A stretch of DNA of 64,000 nucleotides from Sphingomonas sp. Root720 (GTDB lineage: Bacteria; Pseudomonadota; Alphaproteobacteria; Sphingomonadales; Sphingomonadaceae): NCBI RefSeq assembly GCF_001428605.1, contig NZ_LMID01000012.1, forward strand, positions 310,001 through 374,000. Reading direction: 5' to 3'. How positions within the stretch are numbered: the first letter of the stretch is position 1; each line of letters opens with the position of its first letter. The notes beneath the pieces were generated by a model, which was not told where the DNA came from, did no database searches, and saw only the letters and a list, made by a program, of their open reading frames with translations. Shown piece by piece: positions 1 to 13,273 of this stretch. The translations under genes and the position numbers were made by a program.

Positions 1-839
1 AGCTCCAGAAGGGCTATCTCGACGGTGCCAGCTACGGCGTGGCGGTGTTCACGCCCGGCCGGATCGGCGATGCCGCGCGGCTGGCGAAGGCGGTCGCGCG
101 CGATCCCGCCGCCTATGACCGCGCGATCCGCGAATGCCTGCCGGCGGCGAAGGCGGCGGTGACCGACCTGCGCGCCATCTATCTCGCGCTGCACGGGCTG
201 CTGCCCGAGCGGAAGCTGCCGCAGATCTACCTCGTCTTCGGTGCGGGCAATTCGGGCGGCACGGCGGGTCCAGGCGCGCAGGTGCTGGGGCTCGAGGTGC
301 TGTGCGCGCAGGACAGGACCGTCGACGGCTTCCGCGCGATCCTGCGCCGCTTCTTCGCGCATGAGACGGTCCACACCTTGCAGCGCGACCCCGCGACCCG
401 GGCGCCCGAGCCGCTGCTGACCGGCGCGCTGGAGGAGGGCGCCGCCGATTTCGTCGCGGCGATCGTCACCGGCCAGGTGCCCGACCCCGAGCGCGCCGCC
501 TGGGCCGCCCCGCGCGAGGCCGGGCTATGGTCCGAGTTCCGCAAGGACATGGCGAAGACGCGCGGCATCGACCTCGGCGCCGAGCCCGAGCCTAAGGCGG
601 CGGTGGCGGCCTATCTCCGCTGGCTCGGCAACTACGGGAACGCGCCGCCGGGCTGGCCCTACGAGCTGGGCTACTGGATCGGCATGCGGATCTGGCAGAG
701 CTATTATGACGCCGCCCCCGACAAGCGCGCGGCGATCCGCGCCATGCTCGACTTCGAGGACGCCGAAGCGGTGCTGGAGCGGAGCGGCTATCCGCCGGCC
801 ACCGTGCGCAGCGACGCCTCGATCTCGCCACCGCAATAG
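1..839 (+). CDS. HExxH metallopeptidase-like protein (5' end outside window)
   Basis: The reading frame is open from the first bases of the window (codons from position 3), so the true start lies to the left; the GTG at 39 is probably internal. The protein carries HETVH (codons 360-374), the zinc-binding HExxH motif of gluzincin-type peptidases. A downstream segment with LEEGAADFVA could supply the third ligand, as in DUF2268-like predicted Zn-dependent proteases. No membrane segment is seen in the visible part. Its last 52 bases overlap the 3' end of the convergent GST gene. Peptidase activity and substrate are inferred only from the motif; family assignment is tentative. Confidence 0.7.
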   Translation, partial: LQKGYLDGASYGVAVFTPGRIGDAARLAKAVARDPAAYDRAIRECLPAAKAAVTDLRAIYLALHGLLPERKLPQIYLVFGAGNSGGTAGPGAQVLGLEVLCAQDRTVDGFRAILRRFFAHETVHTLQRDPATRAPEPLLTGALEEGAADFVAAIVTGQVPDPERAAWAAPREAGLWSEFRKDMAKTRGIDLGAEPEPKAAVAAYLRWLGNYGNAPPGWPYELGYWIGMRIWQSYYDAAPDKRAAIRAMLDFEDAEAVLERSGYPPATVRSDASISPPQ

Positions 840-1489
840 CCGTCGCCGTAAAGGTCGTCGGACCTGCGGGCCAGGGCCGCGAGCGCGGGCAGGTCGGACA
901 TCCTGCGGCACAGCGCGGCGATCCGCGGCGCCGCGTCGTCGAGCATCTCGCCGATGACCGGGAAGCGGTCGCGCATCGTCGACCACAGGGTGGCGGTGGC
1001 GATGTCGGCGATGCCGGGCGCCGTCCCGCCCAGCACGAAGCCCGTGTCGGGCTCGAGGCCGTGGCGCGTGCCGGTGATCTCCCAGAAGCGCATCCAGCGC
1101 CGGAGGCGGGGCACGAAGGCGCGCCATTTTTCGGGCGTCCACATCTCGCGGCCGCCGTCGAGCGTGATCTCGTCGATCACGTCGTTGGCGTCGTTGACGA
1201 TCCTCATGGTCATCGCCTGCCCCTCGGCCGAGGCGGGCATCAGATCGAGCGCCCGGCCGAGATAGAGGGCGATCGCGGGCATCTCCGCCAGCGCGAAGCC
1301 GGTCCGCTTGTCGACAAGCAGCGGCGGTCCCATGAACGGCACCGGCTGGTCGCCGGGGTCCGCCTGCATCAGCGCGGAGATCGCGTCTTCGCCATGTTCC
1401 GTCCAGCTCTTGCCGGCATGGGCCAGGATGGCGCGGATGAACTGGCCGCGAAAGGGCAGGGGCCAATAATAGAAATCATAATCCGACAT
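788..1489 (-). CDS. glutathione S-transferase family protein
   Basis: A 233-residue cytosolic protein with the two-domain GST layout: an N-terminal thioredoxin-like half opening with YDFYYWPLPFRGQFIRAI and containing PPLLVDKRTGFALAEMPAIA (the usual cis-Pro and glutathione gamma-Glu binding region), and an all-helical C-terminal half with APGIADIATATLW. It probably conjugates or transfers glutathione; the substrate cannot be read from sequence. It is transcribed divergently from acnB and its 3' end runs 52 bases into the convergent peptidase gene. A glutathione reductase is encoded further along the window. Confidence 0.87.
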   Translation of the reverse strand: MSDYDFYYWPLPFRGQFIRAILAHAGKSWTEHGEDAISALMQADPGDQPVPFMGPPLLVDKRTGFALAEMPAIALYLGRALDLMPASAEGQAMTMRIVNDANDVIDEITLDGGREMWTPEKWRAFVPRLRRWMRFWEITGTRHGLEPDTGFVLGGTAPGIADIATATLWSTMRDRFPVIGEMLDDAAPRIAALCRRMSDLPALAALARRSDDLYGDGYCGGEIEASLRTVAGG

Positions 1490-1681
1490 GGGGACTAAAC
1501 CCGCGGCCGCCCTTGCCGATCCATCGCGCCGTCCGCGCCGACGCCGTCGCAGGAAACCCCCTGCGGCACCTTGTCAGTCCAGCCTGGTTGGCGTACCGGA
1601 GCCCCCGTCAGCCGAGGCCGGATCGACGCCGGTGGGCGCCTTTGCGCCGGGCTCCGTGCACTTCATTGGGGTGGGATTATC

Positions 1682-4447
1682 ATGAGCGTCTACCTGGATT
1701 ACCTCGCCGAAATCGAAAGCAGGAAAATTCAGGGGCTTGCGCCCAAGCCGATCGACGACGGCGGCCTCATCTTCGAGATCATCGCCCTGATCAAGGATGC
1801 CGGTAACGAGCACCGGGCCGATGCGCTCAAATTCTTCATCTACAACACGCTGCCCGGCACGACGAGCGCGGCGGCCGTCAAGGCCAGCTTCCTGAAGCAG
1901 ATCATCCTGGGCGATGCGGTCGTACCCGAGATCACGCCCGCCTTCGCGCTCGAGCTGCTGTCGCACATGAAGGGCGGTCCGTCGGTCGAAGTGCTGCTCG
2001 ACATCGCGCTCGGCGATGCCCCCGCGATCGCCGAGCTGGCGGGCGAGGTGCTGAAGACCCAGGTCTTCCTCTACGACGCCGACATGCACCGGCTGAGCGA
2101 AGCCTTCAACGCTGGCAACGCCATCGCCAAGGACATCCTCGAAAGCTACGCCAAGGCGGAATTCTTCACCAAGCTTCCCGAGGTCGAGGACGAAATCCAG
2201 GTCGTCACCTTCATCGCCGGCGAAGGCGACATCTCGACCGATCTCCTGTCTCCCGGCAACCAGGCGCATTCGCGCTCGGACCGCGAGCTGCACGGCCAGT
2301 GCATGATCTCGCCCGAGGCGCAGCAGGCGATCGTCGCGCTCAAGGCGCAGCATCCCGGCAAGCGCGTGATGCTGATCGCCGAAAAGGGCACGATGGGCGT
2401 CGGCTCGTCGCGCATGTCCGGCGTCAACAATGTGGCGCTGTGGACCGGCAAGCAGCAGAGCCCCTATGTGCCCTTCGTCAACTACGCGCCGGTCGTCGGG
2501 GGCACCAACGGCATCTCGCCGATCTTCGCGACCACCGTCGACGTGACCGGCGGCATCGGCATCAACCTGAAGAACTGGGTCAAGAAGACCGGTCCGGACG
2601 GCAAGCCGATCATCAACAATGACGGCAATCCGGTCCTTGAGGAGAAATTCTCGGTCGAGACCGGCACCGTCCTGAAGATCGACGTCCAGAACAAGAAGCT
2701 GTGCGACGAAAATGGCGCGGAGCTGGTCGACATCGCCGCCGCCTTCACGCCGCAGAAGATGGAGTTCATGAAGGCCGGCAGCTCCTATGCCATCGTCTTC
2801 GGCAAGAAGCTCCAGACCTTCGCCGCCCGCACCCTCGGGGTCGATCCGATCCCGGTCTACGCCGCGAACAAGGAGATCACCGCCGAGGGCGTGGGCCTGA
2901 CCGCGGTCGAGAAGATCTTCAACCGCAACGCCGTCGGCGTCACGCCGGGCAAGGTGCTGCACGCGGGTTCGGACGTGCGGGTCAAGGTGAACATCGTCGG
3001 TTCGCAGGACACCACCGGCCTGATGACCGCGCAGGAGCTCGAGGCGATGGCGGCGACCGTCATCTCGCCGCTGGTCGACGGCGCCTACCAATCGGGCTGC
3101 CACACCGCGTCCGTGTGGGACAAGAAGGCGCAGGCGAACATCCCGAAGCTCATGTCCTTCATGAACAATTTCGGCCTAATCACCGCCCGCGACCCGAAGG
3201 GCGTCTATCATGCGATGACGGACGTGATCCACAAGGTGCTGAACGACATCACCGTGGACGACTGGGCGATCATCATCGGCGGCGACAGCCACACCCGCAT
3301 GTCCAAGGGCGTGGCCTTCGGCGCGGACTCGGGCACCGTGGCGCTGGCGCTTGCGACCGGCGAGGCGACCATGCCGATCCCGCAGTCGGTGAAGGTTAGC
3401 TTCAAGGGCACGATGAAGCCCTGGATGGACTTCCGCGACGTCGTGCACGCGACCCAGGCGCAGATGCTTCAGCAGGCGGGCGGCGACAATGTCTTCCAGG
3501 GCCGCGTGATCGAAGTCCATATCGGCACGCTGCTCGCCGACCAGGCCTTCACCTTCACCGACTGGACGGCCGAGATGAAGGCCAAGGCCTCGATCTGCAT
3601 TTCGAACGATGAAACGCTGATCGGGTCGCTGGAAATCGCCAAGGCGCGCATCCAGATCATGATCGACAAGGGCATGGACAATGCGGCCGGCACGCTGGCG
3701 AACCTGATCGCCAAGGCCGATACCCGCATCGCCGAGATCCGCCTGGGCGAGAAGCCCGCGCTGTCGCCCGACGCCAACGCGAAATATTTCGCCGAGATCG
3801 TCGTCGATCTCGACGTGATCGACGAGCCGATGATCGCCGATCCGGACGTGAACAACCCGGACGTGTCGAAGCGCTACACCCACGACACGATCCGCCCGGT
3901 GTCCTATTATGGCGGGACCAAGAAGGTCGACCTGGGCTTCATCGGCTCCTGCATGGTGCACAAGGGCGACATGAAGATCCTTGCCCAGATGCTCAAGAAC
4001 ATCGAGGCGTCGGCGGGCAAGGTCGAGTTCAAGGCGCCGCTCGTCGTCGCCCCGCCGACCTACAACATCGTCGACGAGCTCAAGGCCGAGGGCGACTGGG
4101 AAATCCTGCAGAAATATTCGGGCTTCGAATTCGACGATGTGAATCCGAAGACGGCCACCCGCACCCAATATGAGAATATCCTGTATCTCGAGCGGCCGGG
4201 TTGCAACCTGTGCATGGGCAACCAGGAGAAGGCCGCGAAGGGCGACACCGTCCTCGCCACCTCGACCCGCCTGTTCCAGGGCCGCGTCGTCGAGGACACG
4301 CCCGAGAAGAAGGGAGAATCGCTGCTGGCCTCGACCCCGGTCGTGGTGCTGTCGACGATCCTCGGCCGCACGCCGAGCGCCGATGAGTATAAGGCGGCCG
4401 TCGATGGGATCGATCTGACCAAGTTCGCGCCGCCGCAAGCCGCCTGA
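1682..4447 (+). CDS. acnB: bifunctional aconitate hydratase 2 / 2-methylisocitrate dehydratase (AcnB)
   Basis: Cytosolic 4Fe-4S enzyme interconverting citrate and isocitrate; the family also acts on 2-methylisocitrate in propionate catabolism. The protein is 921 residues, somewhat longer than E. coli AcnB. It has the B-type layout with an N-terminal HEAT-like domain. The cluster cysteines are visible: C757 in GSCMVHKGD and C841/C844 in CNLCMGNQ. The ATG at 1682 is chosen over in-frame GTG/ATG codons upstream because the conserved N terminus MSVYLDYLAEIE begins there, behind a purine-rich GGGGTGGG stretch. A strong terminator follows. A separate acnA lies 1 kb away on the other strand. Confidence 0.96.
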   Translation: MSVYLDYLAEIESRKIQGLAPKPIDDGGLIFEIIALIKDAGNEHRADALKFFIYNTLPGTTSAAAVKASFLKQIILGDAVVPEITPAFALELLSHMKGGPSVEVLLDIALGDAPAIAELAGEVLKTQVFLYDADMHRLSEAFNAGNAIAKDILESYAKAEFFTKLPEVEDEIQVVTFIAGEGDISTDLLSPGNQAHSRSDRELHGQCMISPEAQQAIVALKAQHPGKRVMLIAEKGTMGVGSSRMSGVNNVALWTGKQQSPYVPFVNYAPVVGGTNGISPIFATTVDVTGGIGINLKNWVKKTGPDGKPIINNDGNPVLEEKFSVETGTVLKIDVQNKKLCDENGAELVDIAAAFTPQKMEFMKAGSSYAIVFGKKLQTFAARTLGVDPIPVYAANKEITAEGVGLTAVEKIFNRNAVGVTPGKVLHAGSDVRVKVNIVGSQDTTGLMTAQELEAMAATVISPLVDGAYQSGCHTASVWDKKAQANIPKLMSFMNNFGLITARDPKGVYHAMTDVIHKVLNDITVDDWAIIIGGDSHTRMSKGVAFGADSGTVALALATGEATMPIPQSVKVSFKGTMKPWMDFRDVVHATQAQMLQQAGGDNVFQGRVIEVHIGTLLADQAFTFTDWTAEMKAKASICISNDETLIGSLEIAKARIQIMIDKGMDNAAGTLANLIAKADTRIAEIRLGEKPALSPDANAKYFAEIVVDLDVIDEPMIADPDVNNPDVSKRYTHDTIRPVSYYGGTKKVDLGFIGSCMVHKGDMKILAQMLKNIEASAGKVEFKAPLVVAPPTYNIVDELKAEGDWEILQKYSGFEFDDVNPKTATRTQYENILYLERPGCNLCMGNQEKAAKGDTVLATSTRLFQGRVVEDTPEKKGESLLASTPVVVLSTILGRTPSADEYKAAVDGIDLTKFAPPQAA

Positions 4448-4527
4448 GCTGGCTTCCATCGGCATGAGCGCGGCGACGTCCCCGGCATGAGGCGCCTCCG
4501 GCCTCCGCCGGAGCGACAAATGCAAGG

Positions 4528-4566
4528 AAGGGCCGGTTCGCGGATGTGCGGGCCGGCCCTTTTTTT
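4528..4566 (+). terminator. intrinsic terminator of acnB
   Basis: A perfect 9-bp stem, AAGGGCCGG (4528-4536) against CCGGCCCTT (4553-4561), is followed directly by a run of T to 4566. It lies 80 bases after the acnB stop. Confidence 0.88.
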
Positions 4567-4692
4567 CGTCGGGTGCGTACGGCGGGATCGACCGACGAGC
4601 CCCGATCGCCGCCGGCAATATTTACGCGCAACCCCGCAACCGGCCAGACATGCGCCGGCGGTAGCAGCCCGGCTTTTCGGGTAGGGCGATCC

Positions 4693-5391
4693 ATGAAGAC
4701 GATATCGCGCCGGGCCGCCATCGGCCTGTCGATCCTGCTGGCGACCGCGGCGCCGACGGCGTGGAACGGCGCCCGCGCGCAGACCGTGCAGGACGAACAG
4801 CTATGGGTGAACCTGACGCTGCAGGGGCATAGCGGCCGGCTGGTCCATTTCATCGAGCTGCAGCCGCGCTTCGGCAGTGGGGCGGGCCGGCTCGACCATG
4901 GCCTGTTCCGTCCGGCGATCGGCATGGCGCTGCGGCCCGGCCTGTCGCTCTACCAAGGCTATGCGCATGTGTTCACCCCGCGCGACGGAACGCGCGACCT
5001 GCACGAGCATCGCAGCTTCCAGCAGCTCAGCTGGGTGATGGGCAGGCCCTGGAACGGCGAACTCGCGTCGCGCACCCGTTTCGAGCAGCGCTGGCGCAAT
5101 GACGGTCGCGACATGGGGCTGCGACTGCGCGAGATGCTGCGGCTGGAGATCCCGGTGGCGCGCAGCGGGCTGGCGGCGCTCGGCTATGCGGAGATGTTCG
5201 TCGCGCTCAACGACACCGACTGGGGCGCACGCGGCGGCTTCGATCAGCTACGCAGCTTCGCCGGGGCGGAGATCCCGCTGGCCGGCGCCTCGACGATCGA
5301 GCTTGGCTATCTCAACCAATATATCAACCAGCCCTCCGGGCGGCGGCGGGTCAACCACGTCCTGTCGGCGAGCCTGTTCGTGCGCCGCTAA
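4693..5391 (+). CDS. DUF2490-like outer-membrane protein
   Basis: A 232-residue protein with a cleavable signal peptide (basic MKTISRRAA start, hydrophobic core, likely cleavage after ARA near residue 28). The rest alternates in the manner of an outer-membrane beta barrel, with repeated aromatic/Arg strands (for example LWVNLTLQG, RTRFEQRWR, GYLNQYINQ), matching DUF2490 proteins. Function is unknown; members are predicted periplasm-facing barrels. The ATG at 4693 is chosen because the signal peptide starts there; the longer upstream frame runs through the acnB terminator. The gene is bracketed by two terminators, so it is probably a single transcription unit. Confidence 0.75.
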   Translation: MKTISRRAAIGLSILLATAAPTAWNGARAQTVQDEQLWVNLTLQGHSGRLVHFIELQPRFGSGAGRLDHGLFRPAIGMALRPGLSLYQGYAHVFTPRDGTRDLHEHRSFQQLSWVMGRPWNGELASRTRFEQRWRNDGRDMGLRLREMLRLEIPVARSGLAALGYAEMFVALNDTDWGARGGFDQLRSFAGAEIPLAGASTIELGYLNQYINQPSGRRRVNHVLSASLFVRR

Positions 5392-5407
5392 CATCCCCGA
5401 CCGAACA

Positions 5408-5447
5408 GCAAAAGGCCGGCCCGCATTGCTGCGGACCGGCCTTTTGC
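5408..5447. terminator. bidirectional intrinsic terminator
   Basis: A perfect 12-bp inverted repeat GCAAAAGGCCGG (5408-5419) / CCGGCCTTTTGC (5436-5447). The T4 on each strand end fits a shared terminator between the convergent DUF2490 gene and acnA. Confidence 0.8.
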
Positions 5448-5464
5448 ATGTTCGGCGATGTCGG

Positions 5465-8149
<2,685 letters not shown>

Positions 8150-8351
8150 AGCTGAGCCCCTATGCTGCGAATGCGAAAGTCCAGCGCGGATATAGCGACG
8201 GGGGGCTATCAGTAAAAGTGTCTCGGCGGCTGGTTTCGTGCATGCACGCCATCCCGGCGGCGCCATCGCATCCGATATCGCCGCCGGCCGGGGCCACAAA
8301 GCCCCGCGCCTGGGGACGAAAAGAAGGTGGGAATCCTGGTCGGGCAGGCCC

Positions 8352-8804
8352 TCAGTCGGCGAAGGCCCAGGCGGCCTCGATCGGCCGGCCGAGGTCGGCA
8401 AAAGCCTGCGCCACCGCCTGCGCGCTGGACAATATGCCCAGCGCCTTGTCGACCCCGCAAAGCTGGCAGAGCCGCTGGTGCGCCATCGCCGGCTGCTCGC
8501 GCGCGGTGGCGACGGCGCCGAGCAGGATCGACTCGGCGAGCGTCATGCGGCAGCAGCAGGACGGCGCGATCATGATCGAGCGCTGCGAGGCGCGCGCCAC
8601 TTCCGCCATCAGCGCGCGGGTCAGCACCAGCGGGCGGCGAAAGGACAGGCCGAACACGCCGATCAGCAGGCTGACCGCATAGGCGTCGCCCAGCCCGCCC
8701 ACCCCCATTCGGCGCAGCGTCTGCAGGAACAGGCGCGCGCCACTGTCGTCGGGCGCGCCATGCGGCAGCAGGCTGGCGGTCGATGCGGCGGTTCCTTCGG
8801 ACAT
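8352..8804 (-). CDS. Cys-rich DUF6628-type protein of unknown function
   Basis: A 150-residue protein resembling the sphingomonad DUF6628 family (named from memory). Two hydrophobic stretches (around [13 protein letters not shown] and [11 protein letters not shown]) suggest membrane association or a packed helical fold. Cysteines cluster in APSCCCRM and in CQLCG, which could bind a metal. The ATG at 8804 is preferred over one 12 codons upstream because GGGAGAGAAG sits 4-5 bases before it. A 23-bp Fur-like palindrome lies 41 bases upstream, so iron control is plausible. Function not known. Confidence 0.72.
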   Translation of the reverse strand: MSEGTAASTASLLPHGAPDDSGARLFLQTLRRMGVGGLGDAYAVSLLIGVFGLSFRRPLVLTRALMAEVARASQRSIMIAPSCCCRMTLAESILLGAVATAREQPAMAHQRLCQLCGVDKALGILSSAQAVAQAFADLGRPIEAAWAFAD

Positions 8805-8845
8805 GCACTTCTCTCCCTCTCGGCCAGGAGAGAAAAGCATGTCCG

Positions 8846-8868
8846 CTATTGCGAGTCAATCGCAATAG
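8846..8868. promoter_or_regulatory. Fur-box-like 23-bp palindrome
   Basis: Perfect inverted repeat CTATTGCGA - GTCAA - TCGCAATAG. Its core TGCGAGT-C-AATCGCA has the 7-1-7 spacing of Fur-family sites. It lies 41 bases before the ATG of the DUF6628-type gene, where a repressor would block transcription. Binding by Fur (or a relative such as Mur/Irr) is inference. Confidence 0.6.
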
Positions 8869-8937
8869 TATGAGGCGCGGTCGAGGGAGGCAGATGCCCG
8901 CCTGCGCTGGCAGGGGCAAAGGAGAGAGGAGACTTCC

Positions 8938-10278
8938 TCAGTCGATGACCGTGCCGTTGGCCGCGAGGACGGTACCCGCGAGGTAGAGCGAGCCGCCGAC
9001 CAGAACGACGGGCGGGACCGTGCCGCCCCCCGCGGCGATCGTCGCGAGCGCGCCTTCGACGGTCGGCGCAGGAACCGCCTGAAAACCGGCGAGCCGGGCG
9101 GTTTCGGCCAATGTCCGCGGATCGTGATGCTCATGGCCGGGGACCGGCACCATGTGGAAGCGCGCCGGCAATCGGCCCATCGCGGCGAGAAAGCCGCCCG
9201 CATCCTTGTTGGCGAGCAGGCCGAGGATGATGTGGAGCGGCCGGTCGGCCGCGACATGGCCGCGCAGGAAATCGCCGATCACCCGCCCCGCCGACGGATT
9301 GTGGCCGCCGTCGATCCACAGGTCGGACCCCGGCGGCAACATCTCGACCAACGCGCCGCCGCGCAGATGCTGGAGCCGCGCGGGCCAGTCCGCCCAGCCC
9401 ATCGCGGCGCGCAGCGCCGAGGCAGGGACGGCAAGCGCGTCCTGGTGGCGCAGCATCGCCACCGCCAGCGCCGCGTTCATCGCCTGGTGCTGGCCGGCGA
9501 GGCCGGGCAGCGGCAGTTCGAGCTTGCCCTGCTGGTCGCGATAATGGAGCCGGCCCTGATAGGCGGCCGCGTCCCACGAGCCGCCCTTGACGTGCCACTG
9601 CGCGCCCGCCTCGCCGATCGCCTGGCCGATCCGATTGGCGACGGTCGCGGGATAATGGAGGGTGACGATCGGCACGCCGGGCTTGGCGATACCCGCCTTC
9701 TCGCCCGCGATCGCCTCGATCGTGTCGCCGAGGAAGCTCTGATGGTCGAGCCCGAGCTGGGCGATACCGCAGATTTCGGGCGCGGCGATGATGTTGGTCG
9801 CGTCGAGCCGGCCGCCCAGGCCGACCTCGACGATGCAGGCGTCGGCGGGGGTGCGGCTGAAGGCGAGCAGCGCGACCGCGGTCGTCACCTCGAAGAAGCT
9901 GGCGCCGATCCCGTCGGCCCCTGTCCCCTCCGAGGCGTCGAGCACCTCGGCGAGCAAGGCCGCGAGCGTCGCATCCTCGATCAGCGACCCGGCGATGCGG
10001 ATGCGCTCGTTGAAGCGGATCAGGTGCGGGCTGGTGAAGACGTGTGCGCTCAATCCCGCCGCCTCGATCGCGGCGCGCAGATAGGCGCAGGTGGATCCCT
10101 TGCCGTTGGTCCCCGCGACATGGAAGACCGGCGGCAGCGACCGTTCGGGATTGCCGAGCCGGGCGCACAACCGCGCGATCCGGTCGAGGCCGAGGATGTC
10201 GGCGCCCGGCGACAGCAGCGACAGCCGGTCGAGCTGCGCCTGTACGGCGGGATCGGTCGAGATGGCGTGATCGGGCAT
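8938..10278 (-). CDS. folC: bifunctional folylpolyglutamate synthase / dihydrofolate synthase
   Basis: ATP-dependent cytosolic ligase that adds glutamate to dihydropteroate and then to folates. The 446-residue protein has the Mur-ligase-like architecture: P-loop GTNGKGST near residue 57, the TSPHLIRFNERI substrate loop, VGLGGRLDATNI, the LGLDHQSFLGDT segment, and a C-terminal domain with WIDGGHNPSAGR. It is the last gene of the trpF-trpB-trpA-accD-folC run, 43 bases after accD, an arrangement common in alphaproteobacteria. Confidence 0.95.
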   Translation of the reverse strand: MPDHAISTDPAVQAQLDRLSLLSPGADILGLDRIARLCARLGNPERSLPPVFHVAGTNGKGSTCAYLRAAIEAAGLSAHVFTSPHLIRFNERIRIAGSLIEDATLAALLAEVLDASEGTGADGIGASFFEVTTAVALLAFSRTPADACIVEVGLGGRLDATNIIAAPEICGIAQLGLDHQSFLGDTIEAIAGEKAGIAKPGVPIVTLHYPATVANRIGQAIGEAGAQWHVKGGSWDAAAYQGRLHYRDQQGKLELPLPGLAGQHQAMNAALAVAMLRHQDALAVPASALRAAMGWADWPARLQHLRGGALVEMLPPGSDLWIDGGHNPSAGRVIGDFLRGHVAADRPLHIILGLLANKDAGGFLAAMGRLPARFHMVPVPGHEHHDPRTLAETARLAGFQAVPAPTVEGALATIAAGGGTVPPVVLVGGSLYLAGTVLAANGTVID

Positions 10279-10321
10279 GAATCTGCTTACGTCCTGGTCC
10301 TAAGACGTCACGCCGCTCCTC

Positions 10322-11176
10322 CTACGCCGCCTTCTTCCCCGGGCAGAGATAGTCGATCAGCCGGGCGAGCTCGGCGCGCAGGTCGTGGCGGTCGACGACC
10401 ATGTCGAGCATGCCGTGCTCGAGCAGATATTCGGCGCGCTGGAAACCCTCGGGCAGCTTCTCGCGAATCGTCTGCTCGATCACCCGCTGGCCGGCGAAGC
10501 CGATCAAGGCGCCCGGCTCGGCGATCTGGATGTCGCCCAGCATCGCATAGGAGGCGGTGACCCCGCCGGTGGTCGGATCGGTCATCACGACGATATAGGG
10601 CAGGCCCGCCTCGCGCAGCTGGGCGATGGCGACGGTGGTCTTGGGCATCTGCATCAGCGACAGGATGCCCTCCTGCATCCGGGCGCCGCCCGCCGCGGTG
10701 AAGATGATATAGGGGCATTTGTCGGCGATCGCGGCCGCGATCCCGGCGACGAAGGCGGCGCCGACCGCGAGGCCCATCGACCCGCCCATGAAAGCGAAAT
10801 CCTGGACGCCGACGACCGCCTTGAAACCCTCGATCGTACCGCGCGCGTTGATCAGCGCGTCCTGCTCGCCGGTCTTCGAACGAGCTTCCTTGATGCGATC
10901 GCTATAGCGCTTCGAATCGCGGAACTTCAGCGGATCCTCGCGCACCTGCGGGCTCGGCAGCGGGGTGAAGACGCCGTTGTCGAACAGCTGGTCGAAGCGC
11001 GCGTCGGGGCCGATCCGGCCATGATGGCCGCATTTCGGACAGACCGACAGATTCTCCTCATATTCCTTGGCGAAGATCATCTGCTGGCAGGACGGGCATT
11101 TGTGCCAGAGATTGTCCGGGCTCTCGCGCTTGGCGATGAACGGGATCTTCTTGCGGACGCTGTCGAGCCAGCTCAT
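10322..11176 (-). CDS. accD: acetyl-CoA carboxylase carboxyltransferase subunit beta
   Basis: Beta subunit of the carboxyltransferase that transfers CO2 from carboxybiotin to acetyl-CoA, the committed step of fatty-acid synthesis. The 284-residue protein starts [10 protein letters not shown], carries the four-cysteine zinc ribbon (CPSC and CPKC in residues about 25-50) and the crotonase-fold core with GGSMGLAVG and GGARMQEG. The ATG at 11176 overlaps the trpA stop by four bases (ATGA). The alpha subunit accA is not in the window. Confidence 0.96.
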   Translation of the reverse strand: MSWLDSVRKKIPFIAKRESPDNLWHKCPSCQQMIFAKEYEENLSVCPKCGHHGRIGPDARFDQLFDNGVFTPLPSPQVREDPLKFRDSKRYSDRIKEARSKTGEQDALINARGTIEGFKAVVGVQDFAFMGGSMGLAVGAAFVAGIAAAIADKCPYIIFTAAGGARMQEGILSLMQMPKTTVAIAQLREAGLPYIVVMTDPTTGGVTASYAMLGDIQIAEPGALIGFAGQRVIEQTIREKLPEGFQRAEYLLEHGMLDMVVDRHDLRAELARLIDYLCPGKKAA

Positions 11177-11988
11177 GCGGCCTTCTCCTGGGCGGCGCGG
11201 CGGACGGCCGCGCTGAGGGTGGCGATGAAATCGCGGACGGGGCCCGCGGCGGCGGCACCATGCTCGGCGATCAGGTCGACGATCGCCGAACCGACGACGA
11301 CGCCGTCGGCGACACGGCCGATCGCCTCGGCCTGCTCGGGGCCGCGCACGCCGAAGCCGACCGCGACCGGCAGGTCGGTGGCCGCCTTGAAGCGCGCGAC
11401 CGCCGCCTCGATGCTGGCCTGTCCGGCCTGCTGCATGCCGGTGATTCCCGCCACCGAGACATAATAGAGGAAGCCCGACGCGCCTTCCAGCACCGCCGGC
11501 AGCCGAGCCGCATCGGTGGTCGGCGTGGCGAGGCGGATCGGGTCGAGCCCGCAGGCGCGCAGCGCCGGGCCCAGCTCGGCATCCTGCTCGGGCGGGATGT
11601 CGACGCAGATCACCCCGTCGACGCCGGCCCGGGCGGCCTCGGCCGCGAACCATTCGGGCCCGCGCCGGACCATCGGATTGGCATAGCCCATCAGCACCAG
11701 CGGCACCTGGCGGTGGCGTTGTCGGAAGGCGGCGACGATGGCGAGCAGGTCGGCGGTCGTCGTGCCCGCGCCGAGCGCGCGGAGATTGGCGCGCTGGATC
11801 GCGGGGCCGTCGGCCATCGGATCGGTGAAGGGCATGCCCAGCTCGATCACGTCGGCGCCGCCCTCGACCAGCGCATCGAGGATTCCGGCCGTGTCGGCGG
11901 GGGTCGGATCGCCGCCGGTGACGAAGGCGACCAGCGCCGCACGCCCTTCGGCGCGGGTACGGGCGAAGGTTTCGGCGAGGCGGGTCAT
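11173..11988 (-). CDS. trpA: tryptophan synthase alpha chain
   Basis: Cleaves indole-3-glycerol phosphate to indole and glyceraldehyde 3-phosphate, working in a complex with TrpB. The 271-residue TIM barrel shows the catalytic Glu region [20 protein letters not shown] near residue 50, the [13 protein letters not shown] loop and the phosphate-binding [11 protein letters not shown]. It follows trpB by 55 bases that hold a small palindrome, and overlaps accD by four bases. Confidence 0.96.
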   Translation of the reverse strand: MTRLAETFARTRAEGRAALVAFVTGGDPTPADTAGILDALVEGGADVIELGMPFTDPMADGPAIQRANLRALGAGTTTADLLAIVAAFRQRHRQVPLVLMGYANPMVRRGPEWFAAEAARAGVDGVICVDIPPEQDAELGPALRACGLDPIRLATPTTDAARLPAVLEGASGFLYYVSVAGITGMQQAGQASIEAAVARFKAATDLPVAVGFGVRGPEQAEAIGRVADGVVVGSAIVDLIAEHGAAAAGPVRDFIATLSAAVRRAAQEKAA

Positions 11989-12006
11989 CGGGCCGCCGTC
12001 GATGGA

Positions 12007-12030
12007 TACCCGCCTTCGCGGGAATGACGG
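12007..12030. repeat. partial REP-like palindrome between trpB and trpA
   Basis: ACCCGCCTTCGCGGGAATGACGG is a half-length, diverged copy of the dispersed repeat whose full form begins CGTCATCCCAGCGAAGGCTG elsewhere in the window. It fills part of the 55-base trpB-trpA gap. Confidence 0.55.
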
Positions 12031-12043
12031 ATCATCGTCGAAA

Positions 12044-13269
<1,226 letters not shown>

Positions 13270-13273
<4 letters not shown>

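Noticed and set aside
1574-3103. Open frame of 509 codons opposite acnB
   Set aside because: Antisense shadow without any recognisable domain; acnB fully explains the region.
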